A stretch of 64,000 bases of DNA from G020354785 sp964461435 (GTDB lineage Bacteria; Bacteroidota; Bacteroidia; Bacteroidales; UBA10428). Each line of letters opens with the position of its first letter. The first letter of the stretch is position 1. Under the pieces are notes generated by a model. The model saw only the letters and a program-made list of their open reading frames with translations. It was not told where the DNA came from and made no database searches. A program made the position numbers and the translations under genes. The DNA is taken from NCBI GenBank assembly GCA_964461435.1, contig CAYWUI010000009.1, positions 1 through 64,000 on the forward strand. The letters are read 5' to 3'. Shown in pieces: positions 25,792-35,301 of the stretch.

Positions 25792-26604
25792 ATGTACTTC
25801 AGCAGCAACATCAAACTAATGCGTAAACGCAAAGGCCGCACCCAGGATGAGGTTGCGCATGCGTTGAAAATGAAACGTTCCACCCTCAGCGGTTATGAGA
25901 ACGAGGTCAGCCTGCCAACAGTAAACGTGCTTATTGCATTTTCAAAATATTTTGGTATTGCAATTGACACCCTTGTTTTGGTTGACCTGGGGTCTCTGTC
26001 TGAAAGCCTGCTTTCGCAACTGGAGAGAGGAGGAGATGTTTACCTCAGGGGCAGCAACATCCGTGTACTGGCAACTACAGTTAACAGCAGGAATGAAGAA
26101 AATATAGAACTGGTGCCTGAAAAGGCCAAAGCCGGATATGCGACAGGTTTCGCCGATCCCGAATTTATTAAGGAACTGCCGGTATTCAGCCTTCCCTTCC
26201 TGTCAAAACAAAAAAAATACCGCACTTTCCAGCTGAACGGTGATTCCATGTTACCTATTCCTCATGGTGCATGGGTTACGGGTGAATTTGTACAGGACTG
26301 GAATACCATTATTAGCGGACACGGATACATTATTCTTACACTCGACGAAGGTATTGTATTTAAGATTGTGGAAAATATGATAAAAAAAGAAAATAAATTA
26401 AGGCTTTATTCCCTGAATCCGGTGTACGAACCATATGATATAACGGTAAATGAAGTTAAGGAAGTCTGGAAGTTCGTTCATTATATCAGCTCTGAGATTC
26501 CGGAGCCTGCCCTGCCGCAGGATGAACTTCTCAGGACAGTTGCCAACCTCAAAAAAGACATGACTATAGTTAAAAGCAGGCTAATAAAAAATGAAGAAAA
26601 TTAA
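25792..26604 (+). CDS. LexA-like self-cleaving repressor (XRE HTH plus S24 peptidase)
   Basis: 270 residues. XRE-type HTH at about 5-60 (TQDEVAHALKMKRSTLSGYE). The S24/LexA peptidase half has a candidate Ala114-Gly115 cleavage bond (KAKAGYATG), the catalytic Ser152 (LNGDSMLP) and Lys191 (GIVFKIV). DNA damage via RecA would trigger self-cleavage and derepression. It is divergent from dinB-dnaE2, with two matching inverted repeats between them, so it is probably the repressor of the cassette and of itself. Unlike standard LexA it has an XRE rather than winged-helix DNA-binding domain. Confidence 0.85.
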   Translation: MYFSSNIKLMRKRKGRTQDEVAHALKMKRSTLSGYENEVSLPTVNVLIAFSKYFGIAIDTLVLVDLGSLSESLLSQLERGGDVYLRGSNIRVLATTVNSRNEENIELVPEKAKAGYATGFADPEFIKELPVFSLPFLSKQKKYRTFQLNGDSMLPIPHGAWVTGEFVQDWNTIISGHGYIILTLDEGIVFKIVENMIKKENKLRLYSLNPVYEPYDITVNEVKEVWKFVHYISSEIPEPALPQDELLRTVANLKKDMTIVKSRLIKNEEN

Positions 26605-26637
26605 TTACTTTTAAAGGAAAATCAATACATAATAGTT

Positions 26638-27882
26638 ATGAATCCTTTTGAAATGGCCAAAAAGCAACTTGAAATTGTAGCACGCCAGATGGATCTTGAT
26701 CCGAATATCCTTAATTTTTTGAAAAGAGTGGAACGTTCACTGATAGTATCCATACCTGTTGTTATGGATGACGGAACATTCAAAATATTCGAAGGTTACA
26801 GGGTTCAGCATTCAACTATCCGCGGACCGGGGAAAGGAGGAGTACGGTTCAGCGAACTGGTAACCCTTGACGAGGTTAAGGCGCTGGCAATGTGGATGAC
26901 ATGGAAAACAAGTCTTCATAATCTGCCCCTGGGAGGAGCAAAGGGAGGAGTATGTGTCAATCCCGCCAAAACATCACCGAGAGAGCTTGAACGTATTACC
27001 AGGAGGTATACTGCAGAAATCATTAACATTATTGGTCCCGATAAGGACGTTCCTGCTCCCGATGTAGGAACAAATGCGCAGACAATGGCCTATATGATGG
27101 ACACATATTCAATGCAGTATGGGAAGACAATACCGGGCGTGGTTACAGGCAAGCCTATAGAAATTGGCGGCTCCCCGGGAAGAAGCGAAGCCACGGGAAA
27201 CGGACTGTTTTTTATAATCGAAAAATACTGTAAAAAACTGAACATCGACCTCAAATCTATGACTACTGCTGTGCAGGGATTTGGAAAAGTAGGTTCGGTT
27301 ATAGCTAAAAAACTATATCAAAATGGGAACAAAGTTATTGCAATCTCTGACCAGGCTGGTACTCTCCATTCTGAAAATGGTATCAACGTTGATAAGTTAT
27401 TTGAATGGGTGAGAAGCGGAAAGTCATTTATTGATTTTAATGATAAATCCTTAAAAATTCTTCCTAACAAGGATTTTTTCAGTATTAATTGCGATATACT
27501 AATCCCTGCAGCTACGGAAAATCAGATCACTGAAAACAATGCAAAAGATATTAAGTGCAAGGTGGTTCTTGAAGGGGCAAACGGACCAACAACACCTGAA
27601 GCGGATGAGATACTGGAAAAAAGGGGGATAACCGTTATACCCGATATCCTTGCAAACGGGGGAGGGGCAATAGTCTCCTATTTTGAATATGTGCAGGATA
27701 TAAATGCATATTACTGGGATTTAAACAGGGTGAATAAAGAACTGAAAAATATTATACTTGGCACATTTGAAAACGTATTAAAAGTTGCCAAGGAAAAGAA
27801 AGTATCGCTCAGAAACGCAGCTTACAGACTGGCAGTAACAAGAGTCGCAACCGCCGTCAGGCTTCGTGGTATTTTTCCTTAG
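26638..27882 (+). CDS. Glu/Leu/Phe/Val-type (glutamate) dehydrogenase
   Basis: 414 residues, the size of hexameric class I-II GDH. The dimerisation/substrate domain holds GPGKGGVRFS, the catalytic Lys102 (LGGAKGG) and Asp142 (VPAPDVGTN). The Rossmann domain has QGFGKVGSVIA. It interconverts glutamate and 2-oxoglutarate with ammonia; cofactor (NAD or NADP) is not decided by what I can see. It lies 33 bases after the LexA-like gene, in the same direction; a shared transcript is possible but the jobs are unrelated. Confidence 0.93.
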   Translation: MNPFEMAKKQLEIVARQMDLDPNILNFLKRVERSLIVSIPVVMDDGTFKIFEGYRVQHSTIRGPGKGGVRFSELVTLDEVKALAMWMTWKTSLHNLPLGGAKGGVCVNPAKTSPRELERITRRYTAEIINIIGPDKDVPAPDVGTNAQTMAYMMDTYSMQYGKTIPGVVTGKPIEIGGSPGRSEATGNGLFFIIEKYCKKLNIDLKSMTTAVQGFGKVGSVIAKKLYQNGNKVIAISDQAGTLHSENGINVDKLFEWVRSGKSFIDFNDKSLKILPNKDFFSINCDILIPAATENQITENNAKDIKCKVVLEGANGPTTPEADEILEKRGITVIPDILANGGGAIVSYFEYVQDINAYYWDLNRVNKELKNIILGTFENVLKVAKEKKVSLRNAAYRLAVTRVATAVRLRGIFP

Positions 27883-27893
27883 TGGCGGATCTT

Positions 27894-28763
27894 CTATTCT
27901 TCCACTCCCAGGAAATAACGGAGTATATATCCTATAAAAAAACTTAAGGCAGCTACACCAAAGCTTAGTAATATCATTTCAAGGAAATGCCTTTTGAAAG
28001 ACAGATCCTTGGTTATGGATATGTAATAATTGAAAATGAAAATTATAAATACTGCTACCAGCAGTGTAATTGCCAGGCATACAAAATAGTTTGTAAATAT
28101 AAGGTAGGGAAAGATAAGCAGTAATACCGTTAAGATATATGCTATCCCCGTAAAAACCGATGCTTTTACAGGTGACTTTTCGTCACCTTCGGCCTTGGTG
28201 GATAAATATTCTGAAGAAGCCATTGATAGAGCCGCTGCTATACCCGTTACCAGTCCGACCAGCGCTATTAATTTCGCATTCTTCAAGGCCAGCGTAAACC
28301 CGGCAAGTGCCCCTGTCAGCTCGACAAGTGCATCATTCAACCCAAGTACTATTGAACCGGTATATTTAAGATAGTTTTCATCCAGCATCTTAAGAAGTTC
28401 ATCTTCATGATCATTCTCCTCATTAATGATCTTGTCCACTTCCGAAGATTTAAGTCCCAGTCCCCTATAATTCTCCTGTGCATTTTCCTCCCCGCGTTCC
28501 ATCAATTTAAGACCGAATGTCAGTCCGAATACCCGGCTTATGAAATAATATTTAAAAATTTTAAATTTATCAGGCTTTACTTCCTTTCCTGTGAGCTCTT
28601 TCCAAATATTGCAATGATTAAGCTCATCTTCGGATATTTTCAATAAAACTTCCCTGTTTTTATCATCTGCCTTAACTGCAAGCCTTTTATAAATGTAATA
28701 TTCTGTAATCTCATTTTTCTGGAACAGCAAAAGTCTTTTTTTTGCATTTTCAGTTATTTCCAT
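27894..28763 (-). CDS. Ferritin-like/VIT1-CCC1 fusion iron or manganese transporter
   Basis: 289 residues. The N-terminal about 130 residues are a ferritin-like four-helix domain with repeated E-x-x-H/N patterns (ISEDELNHCNIW, EENDHEDELL). Residues 135-289 contain the VIT1/CCC1 membrane domain with five helices and the LGLNDALVELTGALAGFT motif. MbfA-type proteins of this build export iron in Proteobacteria; a metal-efflux or storage role is inferred. Tail to tail with the dehydrogenase gene. Confidence 0.88.
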   Translation of the reverse strand: MEITENAKKRLLLFQKNEITEYYIYKRLAVKADDKNREVLLKISEDELNHCNIWKELTGKEVKPDKFKIFKYYFISRVFGLTFGLKLMERGEENAQENYRGLGLKSSEVDKIINEENDHEDELLKMLDENYLKYTGSIVLGLNDALVELTGALAGFTLALKNAKLIALVGLVTGIAAALSMASSEYLSTKAEGDEKSPVKASVFTGIAYILTVLLLIFPYLIFTNYFVCLAITLLVAVFIIFIFNYYISITKDLSFKRHFLEMILLSFGVAALSFFIGYILRYFLGVEE

Positions 28764-28836
28764 AGTTTATTCAATTGGTTTATTATTCAGGACCTGTATC
28801 CAAAACTGTAATGACAAACATGGTATGTGCCGTATT

Positions 28837-29697
28837 TTAAGACTTATTCTCAAGAATTATCAAATGATATGTTTTATATTTTTCAAATGTTTCTTTACTG
28901 CGGTATCCTGAGAAATACTTGTATCTCAGTTTCTTGAGCCTTTTCCTGAAACAAAATTTCAGAAACCTGTAAATTAACCTGTATCTCCCGGACAGGAATA
29001 TGTCTATATGCTGAATCACAGGATCAAGCCTGTTCATGAGAATGTCGTTAAGAAGTTCAAGATTGGGACTGACATTTTCAGTGATATCTTCATCCCTGAT
29101 TATTTTAAAACTGCCTTCAACCAGTTCATAAAATTCATCCAGGCGGTGCCCTCCTCCCATACTTTTATCACCGGGGCATCCATCTCCATGATGGACTGTT
29201 TTAAAAAAGTCACATATCACTATTTTTCCTGTTTTTGCCAGAAGTGATTTTAAAACGGGAAGACTCTTTTTCATTGATACATACTGAAAACTCTCGCTGA
29301 AGAATATCAAATTATACTGTTTAAGGCGTTTCTCTTCAGGAAAGTTCTCAAACGTACAGTCATAAATAACGGACTTGTTAATGATGCTGACATCCTGCAG
29401 CCGTTGCTCTATTTTCTCTTTTAAAAAGGCAGATGGTATAACACCGTCAACATCGTAACCTGATTTTGCAAGTTCATATATCATAGCCCCTGTACCGCAG
29501 CCCACATCCAGCAACCTTGCAGATTTATTACCTGCTGATTCTTTGATCGCTTTTAAAAGAAAATCTGAATATCGTTTCTGCGCCTTTACAAAATCTGCAA
29601 TAGCCGGTTTCTGACCCTTATCCCAGAATCCGTAGTGCAGGTCTTCAAGGCCCAAAAGCTGCTGCGGAACGATTAATCCTAATTCTTTACTATCCAT
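28837..29697 (-). CDS. Class I SAM-dependent methyltransferase
   Basis: 286 residues. Motif I LLDVGCGTG at 62-70 binds S-adenosylmethionine. Later motifs FENFPEEKR, FSESFQYV and KIVICDFFK fit a small-molecule methyltransferase fold (Methyltransf_11/25). The C-terminal about 80 residues are basic and hydrophobic (LIYRFLKFCFRKRLKKLRYKY). The substrate cannot be deduced. It lies between the VIT1-like and GH13 genes, all on the minus strand, with 73- and 84-base gaps. Confidence 0.8.
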   Translation of the reverse strand: MDSKELGLIVPQQLLGLEDLHYGFWDKGQKPAIADFVKAQKRYSDFLLKAIKESAGNKSARLLDVGCGTGAMIYELAKSGYDVDGVIPSAFLKEKIEQRLQDVSIINKSVIYDCTFENFPEEKRLKQYNLIFFSESFQYVSMKKSLPVLKSLLAKTGKIVICDFFKTVHHGDGCPGDKSMGGGHRLDEFYELVEGSFKIIRDEDITENVSPNLELLNDILMNRLDPVIQHIDIFLSGRYRLIYRFLKFCFRKRLKKLRYKYFSGYRSKETFEKYKTYHLIILENKS

Positions 29698-29781
29698 TTT
29701 ATAACTCCTTATTTGACTTTATCAGGTTTAAAAATTTGAAATTTATCAGTTATCAGCAAAAATTCCAAATAAAGCTTAAAA

Positions 29782-30957
29782 TTAACCGGATTTTTTTCTG
29801 TTTCTTATCAGATCTTTGCAAAACTCCGTTAGTTCTCTGTCTGTGTTCCCCCAGGGCATAGGTTTGCGCGCTTTCAGGTCAGAATACGGCTCATTTAACA
29901 TTACGGGCTTATCATGTGATAATCCCGCTTCAGTGCCATAGTAAATAATTGGAGGCTGCGGTAACTTAAACTGAAGCATTAACGCACTTTTTAATTTTTC
30001 CTTGTTTTGTCCGCATTCAAACATGAACCTGCTCATATCATGGTTATCCACAAAGCCGGGCAGGTAAAAGCCGGAAGGAAACTTACCGTAATATTTGCTT
30101 AACGAACGTGACAAAATACCGCTATATTCTTCAGGTTTTTCTTTCCATGCTATGTACTCAACTATTCTGTTTCTGAAATTAAAATCAAGCACTCCGTCCA
30201 GTATACCGGCGTATCCTTTTTGTATGCCCGGCTGGCTCATGCCAAGCAACCATTTAAAATACTTATTCTTAATATTAATAGTCCTCAGCAGCCTGAAACT
30301 TATTCCCTGGATCCATGCTTCACCAATAAGAACCGCTTCGGGATAAGAATTTTTTATTTCTTTTGCAAATTTCTTCCAGAATATATTTGAACAGCCGACC
30401 ACATGATCCAGCCTGAACCCGTCAATCCCGCATTTAAGCCAGTATTTGGCCGACTCCACAATATGTTCAAATGTTCCGGGATTTTCAGTATTTAACTTTG
30501 GAAGCTGTTTAAAATCCAGAAAGCACAGATATTTGTCAGGCCATTTTATAAAATAAAACCATTTAAAGTACCTGCTTGCTTTATTTTTCAGTGATTCAAG
30601 GAAAAAGGGGTGTTTTGATGAACAATGATTGGGAACAAAATCGGCCATAATCCTTATACCTGCTTTATGAGCCTTTGAAATAAGCTCTTTCAGGTCCTTT
30701 TCCGTACCGAATCGCGGATCCGTACTGAAAAAATCTGTTATATGATAACCGTGATAAGCACTGGTTTTACAGAAAGGTGAAAGCCAGACGGTATTTATTC
30801 CCAGTTCACTGAGGTAATGCAGCTTGTCCGTGACACCTTTAATATTGCCGCCCAGAAAGACAGGTTTATTCCAGTATTCGGGTGATTTGTATCCTGCAAA
30901 CCTGTCAATAAGAATATGATAAATTATTGAATCTTTAAACCAGTTTGTACTTTGCAC
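29782..30957 (-). CDS. GH13 alpha-amylase-family glycoside hydrolase, catalytic domain only
   Basis: 391 residues. The TIM-barrel catalytic residues are the nucleophile Asp184 (GFRLDHV), acid/base Glu213 (LIGEAW) and Asp306 (FVDNHD). Region I DFVPNH is at 106-111. No C-terminal beta-sandwich domain follows and no signal peptide is visible, so it is a cytoplasmic, short-form GH13, probably acting on maltodextrin or glycogen oligosaccharides. Confidence 0.88.
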   Translation of the reverse strand: MQSTNWFKDSIIYHILIDRFAGYKSPEYWNKPVFLGGNIKGVTDKLHYLSELGINTVWLSPFCKTSAYHGYHITDFFSTDPRFGTEKDLKELISKAHKAGIRIMADFVPNHCSSKHPFFLESLKNKASRYFKWFYFIKWPDKYLCFLDFKQLPKLNTENPGTFEHIVESAKYWLKCGIDGFRLDHVVGCSNIFWKKFAKEIKNSYPEAVLIGEAWIQGISFRLLRTINIKNKYFKWLLGMSQPGIQKGYAGILDGVLDFNFRNRIVEYIAWKEKPEEYSGILSRSLSKYYGKFPSGFYLPGFVDNHDMSRFMFECGQNKEKLKSALMLQFKLPQPPIIYYGTEAGLSHDKPVMLNEPYSDLKARKPMPWGNTDRELTEFCKDLIRNRKKSG

Positions 30958-31062
30958 TTTATACTTTTTTGTTTTTATTAAGGCTGACCGGACATATTTA
31001 ATGATTATAATAAAATTAATAATTTTTAGTATATTTAATCATTATAAATTAAATTCAGGAAG

Positions 31063-32187
31063 ATGGCAAAATATATTGGCGTTCTCACTTCAGGCGGTGA
31101 TAGTCCGGGTTTAAATGCAGCCTTAAGAGGCATTGGCAAGGCTGCTGACGGACAGTACGGAATGCAGGTTATAGGATTCAGGGATGGATTTCGCGGTTTG
31201 ATGGAAAACCGTACAGTCCTGCTTAACCGGCAGACCCTTTCGGGAATACTTACACTTGGAGGCACTATACTTGGTACAAGTCGCGATAAACCTCATAAGA
31301 TGCCTGTTGGAGGAAAGACACTCGACATGAGGGATGCGATAGTCAAAAATTACGAAAAGCATCATCTTGACTGCCTTGTTTGCATTGGTGGGGGAGGCAC
31401 TCAGAAAAATGCATATAAGCTTGTAAATAAAGGATTAAACATAATAACCCTGCCCAAGACTATTGATAACGATGTAGTATTGACTGATATAACTTTTGGC
31501 TTTGATACGGCATTAAGCATAGCCGTTAATGCTATTGACAGGCTGCACAGCACGGCGCACAGTCATCACAGGATTATAGTTGTGGAGATAATGGGCCATT
31601 CTACAGGATGGCTGGCCCTGGGTGCCGGACTGGCGGGTGGGGCCGATGTTATCCTGATTCCTGAAATATCATACGACATTAACGTTGTTGCCGAATCAAT
31701 ATTAAAAAGAAGCAGGCATGGCTCACCCTTCAGCATTGTCGCTGTTGCAGAAGGAGCAAAATCAAAAGAGCAGGATGCAGCTTTGAAAAAAATGAGTAAT
31801 AAATTTAAAAAGAATGGGAATACAGAAGATAAAACAAAGCTTAAAACTGAACTGGCAGCCGTCAGATCATTACAGGAAGGCAGTACAATGAGGCTGGCAG
31901 CTATGCTTGAGGAACTGACAGGCCTCGAATCCAGGGTGACGATATTAGGTCACCTTCAAAGAGGAGGAACACCTTCGGCAGCTGACAGACTCCTGGCAAC
32001 AAAGCTGGGCACAGCCTGCGCCGACTATATAGAAAAGGGAGTATTCGGCGTTATGGTGGCAATAAGAGGTCATGGAACAGTGCCTGTGCCTCTTGAAAAA
32101 GTTGTGGGACAGAGAAAGACAGTACCGCTGGATCATGAATGGATAAAAAGTGCAAGGGCCGTTGGTACATGCATGGGAGATAAATAG
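31063..32187 (+). CDS. pfkA: 6-phosphofructokinase (group III-like, donor uncertain)
   Basis: 374 residues. The PFK fold is clear: GVLTSGGDSPGLNA near the start, PKTIDND at 131-137 and a basic sugar-phosphate site further on. At the donor site it reads GGGGT at 109-113, where ATP-PFKs have GGDGS/T, and has Lys132 where ATP-PFK usually has Gly. Lys here is typical of PPi or group III enzymes, so the donor cannot be named. Converts fructose-6-P to fructose-1,6-bisP. Tail to tail with icd. Confidence 0.9.
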   Translation: MAKYIGVLTSGGDSPGLNAALRGIGKAADGQYGMQVIGFRDGFRGLMENRTVLLNRQTLSGILTLGGTILGTSRDKPHKMPVGGKTLDMRDAIVKNYEKHHLDCLVCIGGGGTQKNAYKLVNKGLNIITLPKTIDNDVVLTDITFGFDTALSIAVNAIDRLHSTAHSHHRIIVVEIMGHSTGWLALGAGLAGGADVILIPEISYDINVVAESILKRSRHGSPFSIVAVAEGAKSKEQDAALKKMSNKFKKNGNTEDKTKLKTELAAVRSLQEGSTMRLAAMLEELTGLESRVTILGHLQRGGTPSAADRLLATKLGTACADYIEKGVFGVMVAIRGHGTVPVPLEKVVGQRKTVPLDHEWIKSARAVGTCMGDK

Positions 32188-32195
32188 AAGTGATT

Positions 32196-33422
32196 CTACA
32201 TATTATTGATTATTTCAGTACCGAATTCAGAAGTTTTTAAAACTTTTGCCCCTTCCATGAGCCTTTCAAAGTCGTACGTTACCTTCCTGGCTGCTATTGA
32301 TGACTGCAGCCCTTTGATGATTAACCGGGAAGCTTCATCCCATCCCATATAATCGAGCATCATAACCCCCGATAATATCAGTGAGCCTGGATTTACTTTA
32401 TCCTGGCCGGCATATTTGGGTGCAGTGCCATGCGTCGCTTCAAATACCGCATGTCCGGTTTCATAATTAATGTTCGCCCCCGGGGCTATTCCAATACCTC
32501 CGACAATTGCTGCCAGGGCATCCGAGATATAATCACCGTTAAGGTTCATAGTAACAATCACTGAGTACTCTGAAGGTCTTGTCAGTATTTGCTGTAAAAA
32601 GGCGTCAGCAATAACATCCTTAACGATTATCTCCCTGCCTGTCACGGGATTATTGAATGAACACCACGGCCCCCCGTCAATCAGTACGGCATCAAACTCA
32701 CTTTTTACCAGCTCATAGCCCCAGTCACGAAAAGCACCCTCTGTGAACTTCATAATATTACCTTTATGCACCAATGTGACTGAAGGCAGATCATGCTTTA
32801 TAGTATAATTAACTGCTGCCCTCATAAGCCTTTCAGTACCTTCTTTTGATATTGGCTTTATCCCTATCGATGTAGTATCAGGAAACCTTATCCTGGTAAC
32901 TCCCATTTCATTAATCAGGAAGGATTTAATCTTTTCCGCCTCGCTTGTCCCCATCATCCACTCTATTCCCGCATAGATATCCTCAGAGTTTTCCCTGAAT
33001 ATAACCATATCTGTTTTTTGAGGATTCCGGACGGGAGAGGGAACACCTTTATAATATCGTACTGGTCGAAGGCACACATATAAGTCAAGCAATTGCCGCA
33101 ATGCTACATTTAAGGAACGTATTCCCCCGCCAACCGGAGTAGTGAGGGGGCCCTTTATTGCAACAAGGTACTCTTTTATGGTATCCAGCGTTTCCCGGGG
33201 CAGCCATTCACCGGACTTTTTATATGATTTTTCACCTGCAAGAACTTCTTTCCATATTATTTTCCTGGCACCTTTGTATGCTTTTTCCACTGCCGCATCA
33301 AACACCCTGACAGAAGCAGACCAGATATCCGGCCCTGTGCCGTCTCCTTCAATAAAAGGTATAACCGGGAAATTCGGGATATTTAACTTTCCACCGCTCA
33401 TTGTTATTTTTTGACCATCCAT
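32196..33422 (-). CDS. icd: Isocitrate dehydrogenase (NADP-dependent type)
   Basis: 408 residues with the prokaryotic IDH pattern: IPFIEGDGTGPDIW near the N-terminus, the substrate-binding PVGGGIRSLNVALRQ with a serine at about 104 (the residue phosphorylated in E. coli), FRENSEDIYAGIEW, and ATHGTAPKYAGQDKVNPGS. It oxidises isocitrate to 2-oxoglutarate, and neighbours glutamate dehydrogenase 4 kb away, which uses that product. The ATG at 33422 gives a plausible N-terminus. Confidence 0.93.
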   Translation of the reverse strand: MDGQKITMSGGKLNIPNFPVIPFIEGDGTGPDIWSASVRVFDAAVEKAYKGARKIIWKEVLAGEKSYKKSGEWLPRETLDTIKEYLVAIKGPLTTPVGGGIRSLNVALRQLLDLYVCLRPVRYYKGVPSPVRNPQKTDMVIFRENSEDIYAGIEWMMGTSEAEKIKSFLINEMGVTRIRFPDTTSIGIKPISKEGTERLMRAAVNYTIKHDLPSVTLVHKGNIMKFTEGAFRDWGYELVKSEFDAVLIDGGPWCSFNNPVTGREIIVKDVIADAFLQQILTRPSEYSVIVTMNLNGDYISDALAAIVGGIGIAPGANINYETGHAVFEATHGTAPKYAGQDKVNPGSLILSGVMMLDYMGWDEASRLIIKGLQSSIAARKVTYDFERLMEGAKVLKTSEFGTEIINNM

Positions 33423-33452
33423 CTGATAATTTTTTAAAAATGTATGATATAC

Positions 33453-35195
33453 TTATTCAAAATCGAGGTTAAACTCCTGTTTAAGTTTCTTTAATACCGG
33501 ATTTTTTTTGCTGAGATAATTAAATTTTTCATCAGCTGTATAGGGTTTTTTAGTTTCGCGCACCCCCTTTTCAATTTTCGCTTCAATATTCAGGGCGTTG
33601 TAACCGGATCTTTCCTTTAGGAAACCTGACAATTCGGGTTTAATTTTTGAATTGAAATCATCACACTGTACCTTGTTTCTTAATTCAAGTTCAATTGTGC
33701 CATTATTGCCCAAGACCGGCTTCCGGCTTGTTAATGTGCTGTACATCCTGGGCATACTGTCTTTTACCGATTCGGCAAATTCATTCCACAGGCTCTGCAG
33801 CATAACATCAGAGATGCCAATATCGCCCTTTCTATCCTCCGGCTCCTGCGGCTTAATATCTTCAGGATCACCAGAGTCATTATTTCCGTTGGATAGCCTG
33901 TCAATATTCTTCAGCGTGTCTTTTATGGATATTGACGATTTAAACTTATGGCCGGAAATGAAATCTTCTTTAACATCCGCTTTCTTTGCTTCGGGCTTAT
34001 CTGCCTCCTGTTCTTCCTGCTTACCTGCCTTCTTTGCCTCGGGCTTATCCGCCTCCTGTTCTTGAGGAATTTCCGCCTTTTGCGTCAGGTTGTTTTTTTT
34101 TTCTTCAGTAATGTTACATAGCTTAACAAGTGCAAGTTCAACATGAAGTCTTTGATTTATGCTCATCCTGTAGCCAATATCACAAGCGCTGCATATTTCA
34201 AGGGCTTTAAATATGAAATCAGGTGTACACTTTTCTGACTGCTTTTTATATTTTTCCTTTATTGTATTGCCCACCTCAAGGAGCTGCAAGGTTTGTTTAT
34301 CTTTACATACAAGCATGTCCCTCAAATGATTGCTCAATCCATTGATAAAATTAAGACTATCAAACCCGTTATTCAGTATTTCGTTATAAATAAGAATGGC
34401 GCGTGAAACATCCCGCTCAAGGAAGGCTTCAGTTAAACTGAAATAATAATCATAATCCAGGATATTAAGACTCTCAATAACTCCTTTATGAGTAATTTTC
34501 CTGTTCAGCAAATTTACAAGCTGGTCAAAAATAGACAGGGCATCACGCATTGCACCGTCAGCTTTCAATGCAATAAGATTAAAAGCATCCCTTTCATATT
34601 CAACCCCTTCCTTCTTTGATATGAACTCCAGGTAGCTGACTATGTCCTCAACCTTAATCCTGTTAAAATCATAAATCTGGCACCGTGATAAAATAGTAGG
34701 AATGATCTTGTGTTTTTCAGTAGTGGCCAGGATAAATATAGCATACGGGGGAGGTTCTTCAAGGGTTTTAAGGAATGTATTAAAAGCAGCCTGTGAGAGC
34801 ATATGTACTTCATCAACAATATAAATGCTGTACTTGCCTACCTGGGGAGGAACACGGACCTGGTCTATCAGGTTCCGCATATCGTCAACAGTGTTGTTGG
34901 ATGCTGCATCAAGCTCATGGATATTAAAAGCCCTTGATTCATTAAATGATTTACATGATTCACACTTATTGCAGGCCTCAATATTTTCAGTAAGATTCAT
35001 ACAATTTATTGTCCTGGCGAATATCCTTGCACATGTGGTTTTTCCTACACCCCTGGGACCGCAAAACAGAAAAGCATGAGCTACTTGTTTTGCCCTTATT
35101 GCATTTTTTAAGGTGGCAGTTATAGAAGATTGTCCGACCACCGAATCAAAAGTATCAGGCCTGTATTTTCTCGCAGAGACAATGAAATTTTCCAT
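33453..35195 (-). CDS. dnaX: DNA polymerase III subunits gamma/tau
   Basis: 580 residues. Clamp-loader ATPase with Walker A G46PRGVGKT53 and zinc cysteines Cys65, Cys75, Cys78, Cys81, then DEVHMLS. Domain III runs to about 360. A low-complexity linker follows (about 375-415) with two tandem copies of EQEADKPEAKKA, and a tau-specific C-terminal region to 580. No slippery frameshift site for a short gamma form was noted. Loads the beta clamp at the fork. Confidence 0.95.
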   Translation of the reverse strand: MENFIVSARKYRPDTFDSVVGQSSITATLKNAIRAKQVAHAFLFCGPRGVGKTTCARIFARTINCMNLTENIEACNKCESCKSFNESRAFNIHELDAASNNTVDDMRNLIDQVRVPPQVGKYSIYIVDEVHMLSQAAFNTFLKTLEEPPPYAIFILATTEKHKIIPTILSRCQIYDFNRIKVEDIVSYLEFISKKEGVEYERDAFNLIALKADGAMRDALSIFDQLVNLLNRKITHKGVIESLNILDYDYYFSLTEAFLERDVSRAILIYNEILNNGFDSLNFINGLSNHLRDMLVCKDKQTLQLLEVGNTIKEKYKKQSEKCTPDFIFKALEICSACDIGYRMSINQRLHVELALVKLCNITEEKKNNLTQKAEIPQEQEADKPEAKKAGKQEEQEADKPEAKKADVKEDFISGHKFKSSISIKDTLKNIDRLSNGNNDSGDPEDIKPQEPEDRKGDIGISDVMLQSLWNEFAESVKDSMPRMYSTLTSRKPVLGNNGTIELELRNKVQCDDFNSKIKPELSGFLKERSGYNALNIEAKIEKGVRETKKPYTADEKFNYLSKKNPVLKKLKQEFNLDFE

Positions 35196-35216
35196 GCACT
35201 AATGAGTATGATTTGG

Positions 35217-35224
35217 CAAATATA
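35217..35224 (-). promoter_or_regulatory. Candidate -7 element of dnaX
   Basis: On the minus strand these bases read TATATTTG, matching TAnnTTTG, 21 bases upstream of the dnaX start codon. A weak -33 (TTCG instead of TTTG) lies at 35244-35247. Confidence 0.4.
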
Positions 35225-35301
35225 TTTAAATATTAACTTAAAACGAAAAGAAATTTACCATGCCTGTTTTTAATAAAAATTTAAAAATCATTTTCTTTTT
35301 G

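Noticed and set aside
30043..30051. TTATCCACA DnaA-box match in the GH13 gene
   Set aside because: Isolated and coding; no neighbouring boxes or AT-rich unwinding region.
33980..34060. CRISPR-like or tandem repeat inside dnaX
   Set aside because: Only two imperfect copies encoding a Glu/Lys/Ala-rich linker; typical low-complexity linker expansion.
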